Source: Eubacteriales bacterium | Lineage (GTDB): Bacteria; Bacillota; Clostridia; Lachnospirales; Lachnospiraceae | NCBI GenBank assembly: GCA_030536575.1 | Contig: JAUNPS010000004.1 | Span: 62,001 to 126,000 of the forward strand | Length of the DNA stretch: 64,000 bases | Direction: 5' to 3' | Part shown: positions 42,747-52,078 of the stretch, one piece after another | Numbering within the stretch: position 1 is the first letter of the stretch | Layout of the letters: the number at the start of each line of letters is the position of its first letter | Notes under the pieces: model-generated | What the model was told of the DNA's origin: nothing | Databases searched by the model: none | The model's input: the letters and a program-made list of their open reading frames with translations, nothing else | Translations under genes and position numbers: made by a program

Positions 42747-42763
42747 AAACAGTAATACTGTTT
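42747..42763. promoter_or_regulatory. Operator O1 of the GH2 gene
   Basis: AAACAGTAATACTGTTT is a perfect 17-bp palindrome around a single central base. It lies about 28 bases upstream of the -35 box. Confidence 0.75.
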
Positions 42764-42791
42764 AAATAACGAAAATCAGAAAGAAAAATGG

Positions 42792-42819
42792 TTGACAAAA
42801 TAGGAAAAATTGGTATAAT
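42792..42819 (+). promoter_or_regulatory. Strong promoter of the GH2 gene
   Basis: TTGACA at 42792-42797 and TATAAT at 42814-42819 with a 16-bp spacer and an extended TGG before the -10. It lies between two operator-like repeats. Confidence 0.85.
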
Positions 42820-42830
42820 AAAGGTAAATT

Positions 42831-42847
42831 AAACAGTAAAAATGTTT
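42831..42847. promoter_or_regulatory. Operator O2 of the GH2 gene
   Basis: AAACAGTAAAAATGTTT matches O1 at 15 of 17 positions. It lies 11 bases after the -10 box, over the expected transcription start and just ahead of the RBS. Confidence 0.7.
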
Positions 42848-42865
42848 AAAGGAGGAACTGAGCTC

Positions 42866-44665
42866 ATGAAATGTTATCTGAAAGATTATCCCAGGCCGCA
42901 GTTTGTGAGAAAGAACTGGGAAAATTTGAACGGACTCTGGGATTTTGCATTCGATGATGGGAATCTGGGAGAAAAGGAAAAATGGTATGCACATTTCCAG
43001 GGAAAGACGAAAATCCGCGTGCCGTTTACCTATGAAACGAAATTGAGCGGGATTCAGGATGAGAGCCGCCACGATTTTATCTGGTATCGGAGAGTTATTT
43101 CCGTGGATGGGGAACGCCTCGAAAAAAACAGGTATCTGCTGCATTTCGAGGGGAGCGATTTTCGGACGAAGCTTTGGGTGAATGGGCAGTATGCGGGCAG
43201 CCATCAGGGAGGCTATGCGCGGTTTTCTTTTGACATTACGGAACTGGTAAAGGATGGGGAAAACGAGCTGGTGGTAAAGGTGGAGGATTCCTTTGCGATG
43301 GAGCAGCCCAGAGGGAAACAGCGCTGGATAAAGGAAAATTTCGGCTGCTGGTACGTGCAGACCACTGGAATCTGGAAGACGGTGTGGACGGAATATGTTC
43401 CGCAGGTCAGCCTTGCTTCTGTGAAAATGACGCCGAATCTGGAGGATTATGCGCTGGAACTGGAGCTTGAAGTGGATGCGCCGGAGGACATGCTTGACGG
43501 GAGCCTGTTGGTGGAAACGGAGGTATCTTTTGGCGGAAAATCGGTAAACCGGGTTCTTACCACAATGATTTCGAGCCATGTGCAGGCGAAAGCAGACTTG
43601 TTTACGGAGGGGCCGGAAGGCTTTGAGTGGGGCGTGAAGACCTGGAGTCCGGAGGAACCGAATCTTTACGATGTGGTATTCCGGGTGGTGAGCCGGGGGA
43701 CGGTTCTGGATGAGGTCGGGTCTTATTTTGGAATGCGCGAAATCCGGATCGACGGGCCGAATGTTCTGCTGAATGGGCGGCCGCTGTATCAGAGGCTGAT
43801 TTTGGATCAGGGCTATTGGAAGGATTCGCATATGACGCCGCCGGATGAGGAAGCGCTTGTTGAAGATCTTGAGAAAATCCAGGCGCTGGGCTACAATGGC
43901 CTGCGGAAGCATCAGAAGATTGAGGATGAGCGGTTCCTGTACTGGTGTGATGTGAAGGGGATGCTGGTGTGGAGCGAGGCTCCGGCGGCTTACCGGTTTA
44001 CGGATTATGCGGTTTGTGAGTTTACACGGGAGTGGATGGAGATTGTAAAGCAGAACTATAATCATCCGGCGATTATTGTCTGGACGCCTTTTAATGAGTC
44101 CTGGGGGATCAGTAAGGTTAAGACGAAGCGGGACGAGCAGCATTTTACGGAAAGTATTTATCATTTGACGAAGAGTATGGATAAGATGCGGCCGGTGATT
44201 GTAAATGACGGGTGGGAGCATACGGTTTCGGATATTCTTACGCTGCATGATTATGAAGAGGCGGGAGAGATCCTGAAGATGCGTTATGAGAAATGCAGGG
44301 AGGAAATTCTGGATAACAGGGTTTATCATTGCCATGACAGAGCGGCGATGGCGGATGGATATGCGTATAAGGGGCAGCCGGTGCTGATCAGCGAATATGG
44401 AGGGATTGCTTTTAATAATGATGATGCCGGATGGGGATATGGGAAGAAGGTGGATACGGAGGAGGCATTTTTGCGCAGGTTTGAGGAGGTTACGATGGCG
44501 GTGAAGGAGCTGCCGTATGTGTGTGGTTTCTGTTATACGCAGGTGACGGATGTGCAGCAGGAGATCAATGGGCTGATGGATATGGAGAGGAATTTTAAGG
44601 TGGAGCCGGAGAAGATTCGGGAGATTAATGAGAGAGAGGTGGGGTACTTAAGAAGGTTTCGATAG
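42866..44665 (+). CDS. GH2 glycoside hydrolase (beta-galactosidase/beta-glucuronidase group)
   Basis: 599 aa, the compact GH2 form of sandwich, immunoglobulin-like domain and TIM barrel. The sugar-binding N-terminus has RKNWENLNGLWDFAFD and FEGSDFRTKLWVNGQYAGSHQGGY. The acid/base Glu411 lies in WTPFNESWGI and the nucleophile Glu510 in LISEYGGIAF. ATG 42866 follows AAAGGAGG by ten bases; the ATG at 42842 lies inside operator O2. No signal peptide, so it is cytoplasmic. Beta-galactosidase, glucuronidase and mannosidase activities all occur in the family, and sequence alone does not decide. Strong promoter control suggests tight induction by its sugar. Confidence 0.87.
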   Translation: MKCYLKDYPRPQFVRKNWENLNGLWDFAFDDGNLGEKEKWYAHFQGKTKIRVPFTYETKLSGIQDESRHDFIWYRRVISVDGERLEKNRYLLHFEGSDFRTKLWVNGQYAGSHQGGYARFSFDITELVKDGENELVVKVEDSFAMEQPRGKQRWIKENFGCWYVQTTGIWKTVWTEYVPQVSLASVKMTPNLEDYALELELEVDAPEDMLDGSLLVETEVSFGGKSVNRVLTTMISSHVQAKADLFTEGPEGFEWGVKTWSPEEPNLYDVVFRVVSRGTVLDEVGSYFGMREIRIDGPNVLLNGRPLYQRLILDQGYWKDSHMTPPDEEALVEDLEKIQALGYNGLRKHQKIEDERFLYWCDVKGMLVWSEAPAAYRFTDYAVCEFTREWMEIVKQNYNHPAIIVWTPFNESWGISKVKTKRDEQHFTESIYHLTKSMDKMRPVIVNDGWEHTVSDILTLHDYEEAGEILKMRYEKCREEILDNRVYHCHDRAAMADGYAYKGQPVLISEYGGIAFNNDDAGWGYGKKVDTEEAFLRRFEEVTMAVKELPYVCGFCYTQVTDVQQEINGLMDMERNFKVEPEKIREINEREVGYLRRFR

Positions 44666-44674
44666 GAGAGAGGG

Positions 44675-44703
44675 GAGGCTGCGCGGGGCGCAGCCTCTTA
44701 ATT
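44675..44703. terminator. Bidirectional terminator between GH2 and Rpn-like genes
   Basis: GAGGCTGCGC (44675-44684) and GCGCAGCCTC (44688-44697) form a perfect 10-bp stem with a three-base loop and TTAATT after it, serving two converging genes. Confidence 0.85.
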
Positions 44704-44706
44704 GGG

Positions 44707-45951
44707 TTAGGAGGTGGGGGAGGAGAGGCGGGTTTCCAGGAGGGTGAGGCGTTCCTGGGATTGGGCGAGGGCGGCTTGGAGTTGTTCAAGCAGGGATTGC
44801 TGCTGGGTGATGGTATCTTTCAACTGAGTATTTTCTGATCTTTGCTGTTCATTTACTGCGTTTAGACGTGCAAGCTCTTTATCTTGCTGTGAGAGCTTTT
44901 CGTTCTGCTGAGCCAACTTATCATTCTGCTGTGTCAGCAGTTGCCCCTGTTGAGCCAGCTTATCATTCTGTTGTGAAAGCTTTTCGCCCTGCTGGGCCAG
45001 CGCCTCCTTGTGTTGAACTAACGACGCCTCCTGCTGAGCCAGCTCCGCCTTCTTCTGTTCAAGCTCCACCTGCATCTCATCGATCATATACTGCGCCGTA
45101 TTCCGATCCAAAATTTTCAATTCATCCGAAAAAAATCCCATAACATTCTCCATATTTCTGCATATTGCATATGCCTGCTCATACATAGCTGAGAAGTCCT
45201 GATAACGCTCGATCAGATCCAGAATCACCTCCGGGTCATCCTCCGCCAGAAACGTCAGCCATGCGTCCAACCGGTTTCTGATACCTCTATTCTGCCGGAC
45301 TTTCCGGAAGATGTCAAGAGGAATCAGGATAAATTTTTGCAGCATTTTCATTTTCAGGCCGGTATTTGACTGCTGCTGAAAGAAATGGACATAGCGCCCT
45401 GGAAATTTTTTAAACTCCCTGGGACTTTTCGCGTAAAGGACAATGGTATAAACGTCCTTGATATCCTTATAGCTAAATTTTTTCTCGCGGTTGCTGCGGG
45501 ATTTCTTATATTGCCGCAGAAGCATGTCCGCCGAGTAGCAGGCGCACCGCTGTCCGGGAAACGCATAGCCCACCTTCTGCACCTCCACATTCGCAATGCT
45601 TCCATCCTCCAGCTTCACGATCATATCCGTAACCAGAAGCGTGCCTTCATCCGCAATGCGCGTATTATCATTCGGAAGTACCTCAACAATCGTCACCTTC
45701 CGTCCAAGGAGCAGCGAAAGGAATTCTTCCAGCCGCTCCGGCGTCGTGGAAGGATTCATAATTTCTTTAAAGAAAGAATCATAGAGCATCTTAATGCCCC
45801 TCACCCCGGTGCAGAAATCCAGAAATTCTGTTTGCTGCTCCTCGGTCCATGTCAGAAAAGTATCGTTCAGATGTGCCGTGCGTCGGATCTCCTCCAGCAC
45901 CTCCGTTCTTGTGCGGATGTTGGGAAAACGTTCCCGTAAAGTTTTTGCCAT
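44707..45951 (-). CDS. Rpn-family nuclease (PD-(D/E)XK) with heptad-repeat tail
   Basis: 414 aa. Residues 1-280 match the Rpn/transposase-like nuclease family: FLDFCTGVRGIKMLYDSFFKEIMNP, then the active-site arrangement Asp109 (TDMIVKLEDG) and Glu123-x-Gln125 (NVEVQK), and CYSADMLLRQYKK. Residues about 285-405 are a long coiled coil built from seven-residue repeats (QQNDKLAQQ, QQGQLLTQQ, QQNEKLSQQ). Family members promote RecA-independent recombination and some act in anti-phage defence. It faces the GH2 gene and is alone. The repeat tract could expand or contract by recombination. The start is supported by AAGGAGTGA upstream. Confidence 0.85.
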   Translation of the reverse strand: MAKTLRERFPNIRTRTEVLEEIRRTAHLNDTFLTWTEEQQTEFLDFCTGVRGIKMLYDSFFKEIMNPSTTPERLEEFLSLLLGRKVTIVEVLPNDNTRIADEGTLLVTDMIVKLEDGSIANVEVQKVGYAFPGQRCACYSADMLLRQYKKSRSNREKKFSYKDIKDVYTIVLYAKSPREFKKFPGRYVHFFQQQSNTGLKMKMLQKFILIPLDIFRKVRQNRGIRNRLDAWLTFLAEDDPEVILDLIERYQDFSAMYEQAYAICRNMENVMGFFSDELKILDRNTAQYMIDEMQVELEQKKAELAQQEASLVQHKEALAQQGEKLSQQNDKLAQQGQLLTQQNDKLAQQNEKLSQQDKELARLNAVNEQQRSENTQLKDTITQQQSLLEQLQAALAQSQERLTLLETRLSSPTS

Positions 45952-46164
45952 GGCAGGTCACTCCTTATAAAAATAAAATGGTTGTGTGAAAAATGCTTCG
46001 AAAAGAAGCGCTGAATAAAAGATTCCAAACCGAACGGTTTGAGAAATGAAATCGAGGCAGCAGGAAAGCTGCCGCAGATGACAGTTAAACCATAGCATGT
46101 TTTCTATGGATGTGCAAGAAAATTCCATCGACGAATTGCGACGGCAATTTACACAGCCAAAAGG

Positions 46165-46192
46165 TTTACAATCGCCAGGAATCCATTATAAT
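46165..46192 (+). promoter_or_regulatory. Promoter of the membrane AraC regulator
   Basis: TTTACA at 46165-46170 and TATAAT at 46187-46192 with a 16-bp spacer. The upstream gap (45952-46164) contains small hairpins (CCAAACCG/CGGTTTG, GGCAGC/GCTGCC, CCATAG/CTATGG) but no gene. Confidence 0.65.
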
Positions 46193-46228
46193 AAAAACAG
46201 GAAAGCTGTAAAAACAGGGAGAACCGGA

Positions 46229-48481
46229 ATGAAAGAAAAGAGAAAAGGGCGAATGGAAACATTCGCAAAGAAAATCAAAAACATAAGCAGGTCCCGCTAC
46301 CGCATCCGCATCCTGCTGGCCTTTTTTGCCGTGGCCGTACTGGCCATCGGCTTCCTGGACGTAGCCGTATTCCGCGGCCTCTCGGAGCAGATCCGGGCGG
46401 ACAGCGAAAAAGACACCAGAGAAATGCTGGAAAATATGACCAGCTCCTACGAAAACCAGGTCGTACAGTACCAGGATCAGGCCCAGCTCTTATACCGGAA
46501 CCTGAACGTGAAAGCATATCTGGCCACAGAGGGACGGGAAGATTCCCACATCGACACCATTTACGAATCCATGAAAGCCCTGGCCGGGAACATGACCGGA
46601 ATTTCCTCCGTGATCCTGTTCTATAAAGAGGAAATCCTGGCCAGCTATGACACAGGAATGGTCATGACCTCCGCGAAGGAAGAAGTCCTGAAAAAGATTC
46701 AGGAAACCACCACAGACAAAGAAATCCTGTACGTATGGACAGATAATAAAAAGTCCCGCAGGCAGATGGCGGTATTCTGGAGCGACCGGGAAAAGCTCTA
46801 CGGCCCCAGCATTTACGGGGTAGCCCTGATTGTCTCCATGGACGCGGTTCAGGAAAAAGTCGTTCCCTGGAATCAGAAGGCCGAAAACCCGATCTACATT
46901 TTCCACGAGAGCGGGGAACTGGCAGCCGCCCAGAAAAACGGTTATGAAGAAAAATTAAGCGATGTGTTTGCCAAAATTCAGGAACAGGAGCCGGATTTCG
47001 GAGCCTGGTATGAAAACATCGACGGGAAAAAATGTACGGTTGCCTATGTAAGGCCGGAAGACAGCCGTTTTCTGACAGTCCGTATCCAGGAAGTGCCGGC
47101 CAGCCAGGAAAGAACCCAGCAGGCCCTCCGCACCATCTTAATATCCACGGTACTGGGAATGGGGTTAAGCCTTTTGATCGTATGGGTGGTGTCCGGCTGG
47201 ATGTATCGTCCTCTGGGCGAAATTTTCCGAAACATTCTGGAAATGGCCCAGGCCTCAGAGGATGAGGAAAAAGGAGAACTGGAGCTGGTAAGCGACGCGA
47301 TGGCCGATGTAAACGAAAACATGAACCTGTTAAAAAATCAGCTCCGGAATCACGCCGTGATCCGCTTCCTGCGCCAGGGAACCAGCGAAAGCGAAATTGA
47401 CCGGAACATCTTTGATTTTCCGGAAAACGGGCCGGAACGGTTCCTGTTAATGACCCTGCGCTATTACCTGGAAGATTGGAAGAAAAACGATGCGCTGGCC
47501 GCTGACCTTCCGGAAATCGCGAAAAAACAGGGAGTCGGGATAAAAGCCTATCGTGCCTACCAGGGAGAAATCGTGCTCCTGTTTTACGAAAGCCGCCCGG
47601 AAGGGGAATATTTGCTCGACCAGAGCGGGATCGGGGAAGAATGGGCGGAAGCAATTTTAGATGCCCTGGAAGCCGGTTACGGATTAAAAGGCTGCATCGG
47701 CATGGCGGGCTGCAAAACCCTTTCCGAACTTCCGGAAGCCTATAAGACCGCCGAGCTGCTGACCGAATACCACATTTTATCAAAGGAAATCCGGGTGATC
47801 TCCGAAGCATCCCTGGAACAGAAACGGCAGGGTTCCGTCAGCGGGCCGCAGCGGGAACAGCTCCTGCGTTTTGTAAAAGAAGGGCGGGAAGAGGATCTTC
47901 CGGCCTGCGTCCATGGGCTGCTGCAGAATCTTGCGTCTTACCGAATCGCCGAAGCCCAGGATTACCTGAAGGCGCTGGTGGCGGAAGTGATCCGGCTTTC
48001 GGAGAGCGTCAGCGGAGAACGGCAGGTACAGTATGAAAGCTATCTGGAAGATTTCCTGACCAATCAGATCTTTATCGGCCAGGTGGATATCGAGGAATGG
48101 CTGTGCCAGCTGTTTTTGCAGGTACAGGCGCAGATCCGGGAAGGGAGGCAGTCGAACGCTTCCCGGATTATGGGAGACGTGGCCGCATATGTGGCAGACC
48201 ATTACCAGGACTGCGATTTATCCGTGGAATCCGTGGCCGAACGGTATGGGCTGAGCGTTTCGTATTTCAGCAAGCTGTTTAACCAATACACCGGAAAAAC
48301 TTTTCCGGATTATGTAAACCAACTGCGGCTGCAGAAAGCAAAAGAATTGCTTCTTGCAGACCCAGGGATGCCGGTAGGAGAGATCGCGGAGCTGGTAGGG
48401 TTTCACAGTTCCTCCTATTTTTCGGCGGCGTTCCGGAAATATTACGGGGTTTCCCCTTCTCAGATCCGAAAAAGAAAATAG
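46229..48481 (+). CDS. Membrane-bound AraC-family regulator with extracellular sensor (locus D)
   Basis: 750 aa. A first membrane span lies near residues 25-45 (LLAFFAVAVLAIGFLDVAVF), an extracytoplasmic sensor of about 260 residues follows, then a second span near 300-325 (TILISTVLGMGLSLLIVWVVSG), a cytoplasmic region, and a C-terminal AraC domain with two helix-turn-helix motifs (CDLSVESVAERYGLSVSYFSKLFNQYTGKTF, then PVGEIAELVGFHSSSYFSAAFRKYYGVSPSQIRK). It thus joins sensing and DNA binding in one chain, replacing the kinase/regulator pair of loci A and C. ATG 46229 has AGGGAGA upstream. It should control the transporter operon that follows after a terminator. Confidence 0.88.
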   Translation: MKEKRKGRMETFAKKIKNISRSRYRIRILLAFFAVAVLAIGFLDVAVFRGLSEQIRADSEKDTREMLENMTSSYENQVVQYQDQAQLLYRNLNVKAYLATEGREDSHIDTIYESMKALAGNMTGISSVILFYKEEILASYDTGMVMTSAKEEVLKKIQETTTDKEILYVWTDNKKSRRQMAVFWSDREKLYGPSIYGVALIVSMDAVQEKVVPWNQKAENPIYIFHESGELAAAQKNGYEEKLSDVFAKIQEQEPDFGAWYENIDGKKCTVAYVRPEDSRFLTVRIQEVPASQERTQQALRTILISTVLGMGLSLLIVWVVSGWMYRPLGEIFRNILEMAQASEDEEKGELELVSDAMADVNENMNLLKNQLRNHAVIRFLRQGTSESEIDRNIFDFPENGPERFLLMTLRYYLEDWKKNDALAADLPEIAKKQGVGIKAYRAYQGEIVLLFYESRPEGEYLLDQSGIGEEWAEAILDALEAGYGLKGCIGMAGCKTLSELPEAYKTAELLTEYHILSKEIRVISEASLEQKRQGSVSGPQREQLLRFVKEGREEDLPACVHGLLQNLASYRIAEAQDYLKALVAEVIRLSESVSGERQVQYESYLEDFLTNQIFIGQVDIEEWLCQLFLQVQAQIREGRQSNASRIMGDVAAYVADHYQDCDLSVESVAERYGLSVSYFSKLFNQYTGKTFPDYVNQLRLQKAKELLLADPGMPVGEIAELVGFHSSSYFSAAFRKYYGVSPSQIRKRK

Positions 48482-48492
48482 GAAAACCAGGA

Positions 48493-48524
48493 AGAAGAGG
48501 TGCGGCTGCGCCCCTTCTTTTTTT
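48493..48524 (+). terminator. Terminator of the AraC regulator gene
   Basis: Positions 48493-48503 pair with 48508-48518 (one mismatch, one G-U) around GGCT, followed by seven T residues. Confidence 0.85.
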
Positions 48525-48641
48525 GAACAAAATGCACAAAAAATGCCCCAAAATACGGAAAAACAATAAAAAAGATAGAAGAAAAGATAAAATTAACAAT
48601 TGAAAAAAAGAGATTTTTGAAGAAAAAAGAGATCTTTATGC

Positions 48642-48670
48642 TTGAAATCCATACAACCTGACGATATGAT
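48642..48670 (+). promoter_or_regulatory. Promoter of the locus D transporter operon
   Basis: TTGAAA at 48642-48647 and TATGAT at 48665-48670 with a 17-bp spacer. The A-rich stretch upstream (48525-48640) may act as an UP element or hold AraC sites; I see no clear repeat in it. Confidence 0.6.
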
Positions 48671-48737
48671 GCAGATATCACACATGTACATGCGTTGGAG
48701 CCAAACGAAAATAAAAAAGAAAAAAGTAGGAGGGGCT

Positions 48738-49655
48738 ATGAAAGGGAAGAAAACCTTTAAAAAAGATTTCCCACTCTACCTGATGGCGCTTCCGGGAGTA
48801 GCGGTTCTGATCGCGTTCGCCTACATTCCTATGGCCGGTCTGATCCTGGTCTTCAAGGATTACAATTACAAAGGCGGAATATTCGGAAGTCCGTGGGCCG
48901 ATCCATTATTTAAGAATTTTGAGTTCTTCTTCAATAATATGGACAATGCCCTGCGAGCCACCAGAAACACGGTGGGGCTGAACATCCTGTTTTTTGTCTT
49001 CGGTACGATTTTCGCAGTTGCCATTGCGATCATGCTCAGCGAGGTAAAAAACAAACATTTTATTAAAATAAGCCAGAGCGTCATGTTCTTTCCGTATTTC
49101 ATCTCCTGGATGGTGATGGGCGCGATCCTGAATGCACTGCTCAGCTCCGAAGTGGGCGTCATCAGCGGAGCGCTGCAGAAGATCGGAATCAGCTTTGACT
49201 TCTATTCCAGCCCAGGCGCGTGGGTCGTGATCCTGGTATTGGTATCCGTCTGGCAGAGCACCGGATACAATTCGGTCATCTATTACGGCGTCCTGTCCGG
49301 GTTCGACACTTCCATTTATGAAGCGGCCCAGGTAGACGGGGCGAGCAAGTGGCAGCAGATTACCAAAATTACCCTGCCGCTTCTGAGGCCAACGATTACG
49401 ATCATGTTCCTGCTGTCCGTCGGCAATATGCTGAAAGGCAACCTGAACATGATGATCGGCCTTACGAACCTAAACCCAATGCTGCTGGAAGTCACCGACG
49501 TCATCGACGTCTTCGTATACCGCAGCGGCGTCCAGAACGGAGATATGGCGTTTGCATCCGCCGTTTCTCTCTACCAGTCCATTTTCGGCTTTGTTCTGGT
49601 CATGGTATCGAACAAGCTGGCAAAAATGTACGACAGCGATACGTCATTATTCTGA
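48738..49655 (+). CDS. Sugar ABC transporter permease, LplB type (locus D)
   Basis: 305 aa, six spans. It opens PLYLMALPGVAVLIAFAYIPMAGLILVFKDYN, characteristic of the LplB branch, with the EAA loop EAAQVDGASKWQQITKITLP. ATG 48738 follows TAGGAGGGG; the longer open frame upstream covers the promoter and is not coding. It is clearly related to the locus A permease at 6039. It is first in an operon of permease, permease, binding protein, GH106-like enzyme and esterase. Confidence 0.9.
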   Translation: MKGKKTFKKDFPLYLMALPGVAVLIAFAYIPMAGLILVFKDYNYKGGIFGSPWADPLFKNFEFFFNNMDNALRATRNTVGLNILFFVFGTIFAVAIAIMLSEVKNKHFIKISQSVMFFPYFISWMVMGAILNALLSSEVGVISGALQKIGISFDFYSSPGAWVVILVLVSVWQSTGYNSVIYYGVLSGFDTSIYEAAQVDGASKWQQITKITLPLLRPTITIMFLLSVGNMLKGNLNMMIGLTNLNPMLLEVTDVIDVFVYRSGVQNGDMAFASAVSLYQSIFGFVLVMVSNKLAKMYDSDTSLF

Positions 49656-49668
49656 GAGGAGGACAGAC

Positions 49669-50559
49669 ATGACAAAGAGCGTTTCCAGGTCCGACCGGAC
49701 TTTAACCCGTATATTCTACGGAATCCTGACCGTTTTTTCTCTCATTTGCCTCCTGCCGATCATTTTGGCAATTTCCGGTTCTTTTTCCACGGAAATCGAG
49801 GTCGCCACCAAGGGCTATTCGCTGCTCCCAAGAGGATTTACCCTGGATACTTATAAATACGTATTCCAAAGCCAGGGAGCCACACTCCTGAGCGCTTACA
49901 GGGTCACGCTTTTTACCACCGTGTTCGGAACGCTTTTATCCGTGACGATCACCACCTGTTTCGCCTATGTGATTTCCGTAAAGGATTTCAAGCATGCAAA
50001 CAAACTGGCTTTCTTCGCATATTTTACAATGCTTTTCAGCGGAGGGATGCTGCCGTGGTATCTGGTGTGCACGAAATACTACCATTTAAACGACACGCTG
50101 ATCGGGTTGATCTTACCCTACAGCATGAATGTGTTCTACATGTATCTGGTACGGAACTACATTAAGGGAATTCCCTATGAACTGACAGAAAGCGCGAAAA
50201 TTGACGGCGCGGGCTATTTCCAGATCTTTATAAAGATCATCCTGCCGCTTTCAAAGGCGGGAATCGTAACCATTGTCCTATTTTATATGCTGACCTTTTG
50301 GAATGATTTTTATCTGCCGCTGATGCTGGTAAACAAAGATGAGTATTATTCCATGCAATATATTCTGTATAAGATGAATGCCAATATCCAGTATTTGGCA
50401 GCAAACCCAAGTGGAATGGGAGCGGCGCACATTGTCCTGCCGACCCAAACCATCAAAATGGCTATAACCTGTATCGCAATCGGGCCCATTGCGCTGGTGT
50501 ATCCATTTATACAGAAATATTTTGTAAAAGGTGTAACTGTAGGAGCATTAAAAGGCTGA
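49669..50559 (+). CDS. Sugar ABC transporter permease, YtcP type (locus D)
   Basis: 296 aa, six spans, with the EAA loop ESAKIDGAGYFQIFIKIILP and the conserved ending YPFIQKYFVKGVTVGALKG. The N-terminal VFSLICLLPIILAISGSFSTEIEVATKGYSLLP is typical of this branch. ATG 49669 follows AGAGGAGGA. It pairs with the preceding permease (13-base gap), and together they import the ligand of the binding protein encoded 18 bases further on. Confidence 0.9.
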   Translation: MTKSVSRSDRTLTRIFYGILTVFSLICLLPIILAISGSFSTEIEVATKGYSLLPRGFTLDTYKYVFQSQGATLLSAYRVTLFTTVFGTLLSVTITTCFAYVISVKDFKHANKLAFFAYFTMLFSGGMLPWYLVCTKYYHLNDTLIGLILPYSMNVFYMYLVRNYIKGIPYELTESAKIDGAGYFQIFIKIILPLSKAGIVTIVLFYMLTFWNDFYLPLMLVNKDEYYSMQYILYKMNANIQYLAANPSGMGAAHIVLPTQTIKMAITCIAIGPIALVYPFIQKYFVKGVTVGALKG

Positions 50560-50577
50560 GTAAGAAAGGAGAAAAAA

Positions 50578-52071
50578 ATGAAAACAATGAGAAAACTCGC
50601 AGTACTGACACTGGCAGGAACCATGTTCGCTTCCACACTGGCGATGGGCGCTTTCGCGGACGAAGCATCCGACCCCATTCCGGTAACCCTGGTTATGTTC
50701 GGGGAAGAATCCCAGCGCATGAAAGAACTGATGGCAAATGAGATCCATCAGAAAGTCCTGGATGAGATCAATGTGGACCTTGAGATCCAGTACCTTCCCT
50801 GGAGCGAGTACGGCGGAGGAAAATCCGAGCTGATGTTCTCTGCCGGAGAAAAATTCATGTGCTATACAAACACGGAAGTGACCGCAAAAATGGTTGGAAA
50901 AGGCTATTATGCGGACGTAACCGACCTGCTGGAGGAAAATGCGCCGGAACTCTACGAATACTGCAACGAGGCCGAAGCATCCGAAGCCTTCAAGATCAAT
51001 GACCGCATCTATTCTATTACCGTAGGCAATAAACCCAACGCCGGAGAAAACTACCTGATGATGGTGAGAAAAGACCTGATGGAAGAAGTCGGCGTAGAAG
51101 AGATCAACACCATTGAAGACCTGGAAAACTTCTATACCCTGTGCAAAGAAATCCATCCGGATTATATCGGCCTTGGACGCGGGTTAGATCCGAGAGTGTT
51201 AAACGGCTCCATTGCTTCGGAAAAAAATATGGATTTCGTAAACAATTTTGTCTTCACCGATGCAAACGCGGATGACAATACCCTTTACAGTTATTATGAA
51301 TCCGAAGAATTTAAGCAGGTAGCAGAGATTGCCGCGCGCTGGAAAGAAATGGGAATCATTCCCTCCTACCAGTTATCAAATGGCGAACAGTCCTCCAGCG
51401 AATTCGCCGCAGGCCGCGCGATGTTCGCAGTCAGCGCAAACGACCGTATTTTCGAGATGATGGAAACCGTTCGTCCCTCTGCGCCCGACGCCCTGTTCGT
51501 AAATATTTATCTGGGCAATGAAGAAGAAAAGCCGCTGCTGAACTTTGGTGCAGGAAATTACGTGACTGCCTTTGGAATCAGTGCAGGCGTCGAAGATCCG
51601 GAAGAACTGGCCGCTTACATCCAAGTAATCAATCTCTTCCAGAAGAATCAGGAATGGGTAGACCTCTGGGTATACGGAATCGAAGATGTGGACTACACGC
51701 TGACCGAAAACGGACGCGTAGAACGGATCTGCACCGATGAACTGATCCATAGCTGGATGCCGGTAAACGTAAACTTCCGCCGCTACCCCTCCTATGTAAC
51801 GGACGAGCAGATCGAATCCTTTAACCACCAGGCGGACAATGCCATCGACAAAAAAACGATGAACTTCATCTTCGACACCGAGCCGGTAAAATCGGAATAT
51901 GCACAGCTTCAGGCCGTAGAATCCGAATATTTAACACCCATTGCAAACGGATTTAAAGACTATGACGAGAACATCGACAAAGCCATTGAAAAATTAAAAG
52001 CAGCGGGGATTGACAAGTTTATGGAAGAAGTGCAGAGACAGTTTGACGAGTTCAAGGCTTCTCAGCAGTAA
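50578..52071 (+). CDS. Extracellular sugar-binding protein (locus D)
   Basis: 497 aa. The signal peptide (MKTMRKLAVLTLAGTMFAS, cleavage near AFA-DEAS) has no lipobox cysteine, so the protein is either secreted or held by another means. The mature part is LplA-like: PVTLVMFGEESQRMKELMANE, YLPWSEYGGGKSELMFSAGE, and a C-terminal EEVQRQFDEFKASQ. The RBS is AAGGAG. It is the third gene of the operon. A hairpin just after the stop (52079-52115) may reduce transcription into the enzyme genes and so raise the relative amount of this protein. Confidence 0.88.
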   Translation: MKTMRKLAVLTLAGTMFASTLAMGAFADEASDPIPVTLVMFGEESQRMKELMANEIHQKVLDEINVDLEIQYLPWSEYGGGKSELMFSAGEKFMCYTNTEVTAKMVGKGYYADVTDLLEENAPELYEYCNEAEASEAFKINDRIYSITVGNKPNAGENYLMMVRKDLMEEVGVEEINTIEDLENFYTLCKEIHPDYIGLGRGLDPRVLNGSIASEKNMDFVNNFVFTDANADDNTLYSYYESEEFKQVAEIAARWKEMGIIPSYQLSNGEQSSSEFAAGRAMFAVSANDRIFEMMETVRPSAPDALFVNIYLGNEEEKPLLNFGAGNYVTAFGISAGVEDPEELAAYIQVINLFQKNQEWVDLWVYGIEDVDYTLTENGRVERICTDELIHSWMPVNVNFRRYPSYVTDEQIESFNHQADNAIDKKTMNFIFDTEPVKSEYAQLQAVESEYLTPIANGFKDYDENIDKAIEKLKAAGIDKFMEEVQRQFDEFKASQQ

Positions 52072-52078
52072 AAACAAC

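Noticed and set aside
42776-44335. 519-codon minus-strand frame opposite the GH2 gene
   Set aside because: Antisense to a GH2 gene with both catalytic glutamates; runs across the promoter and operators.
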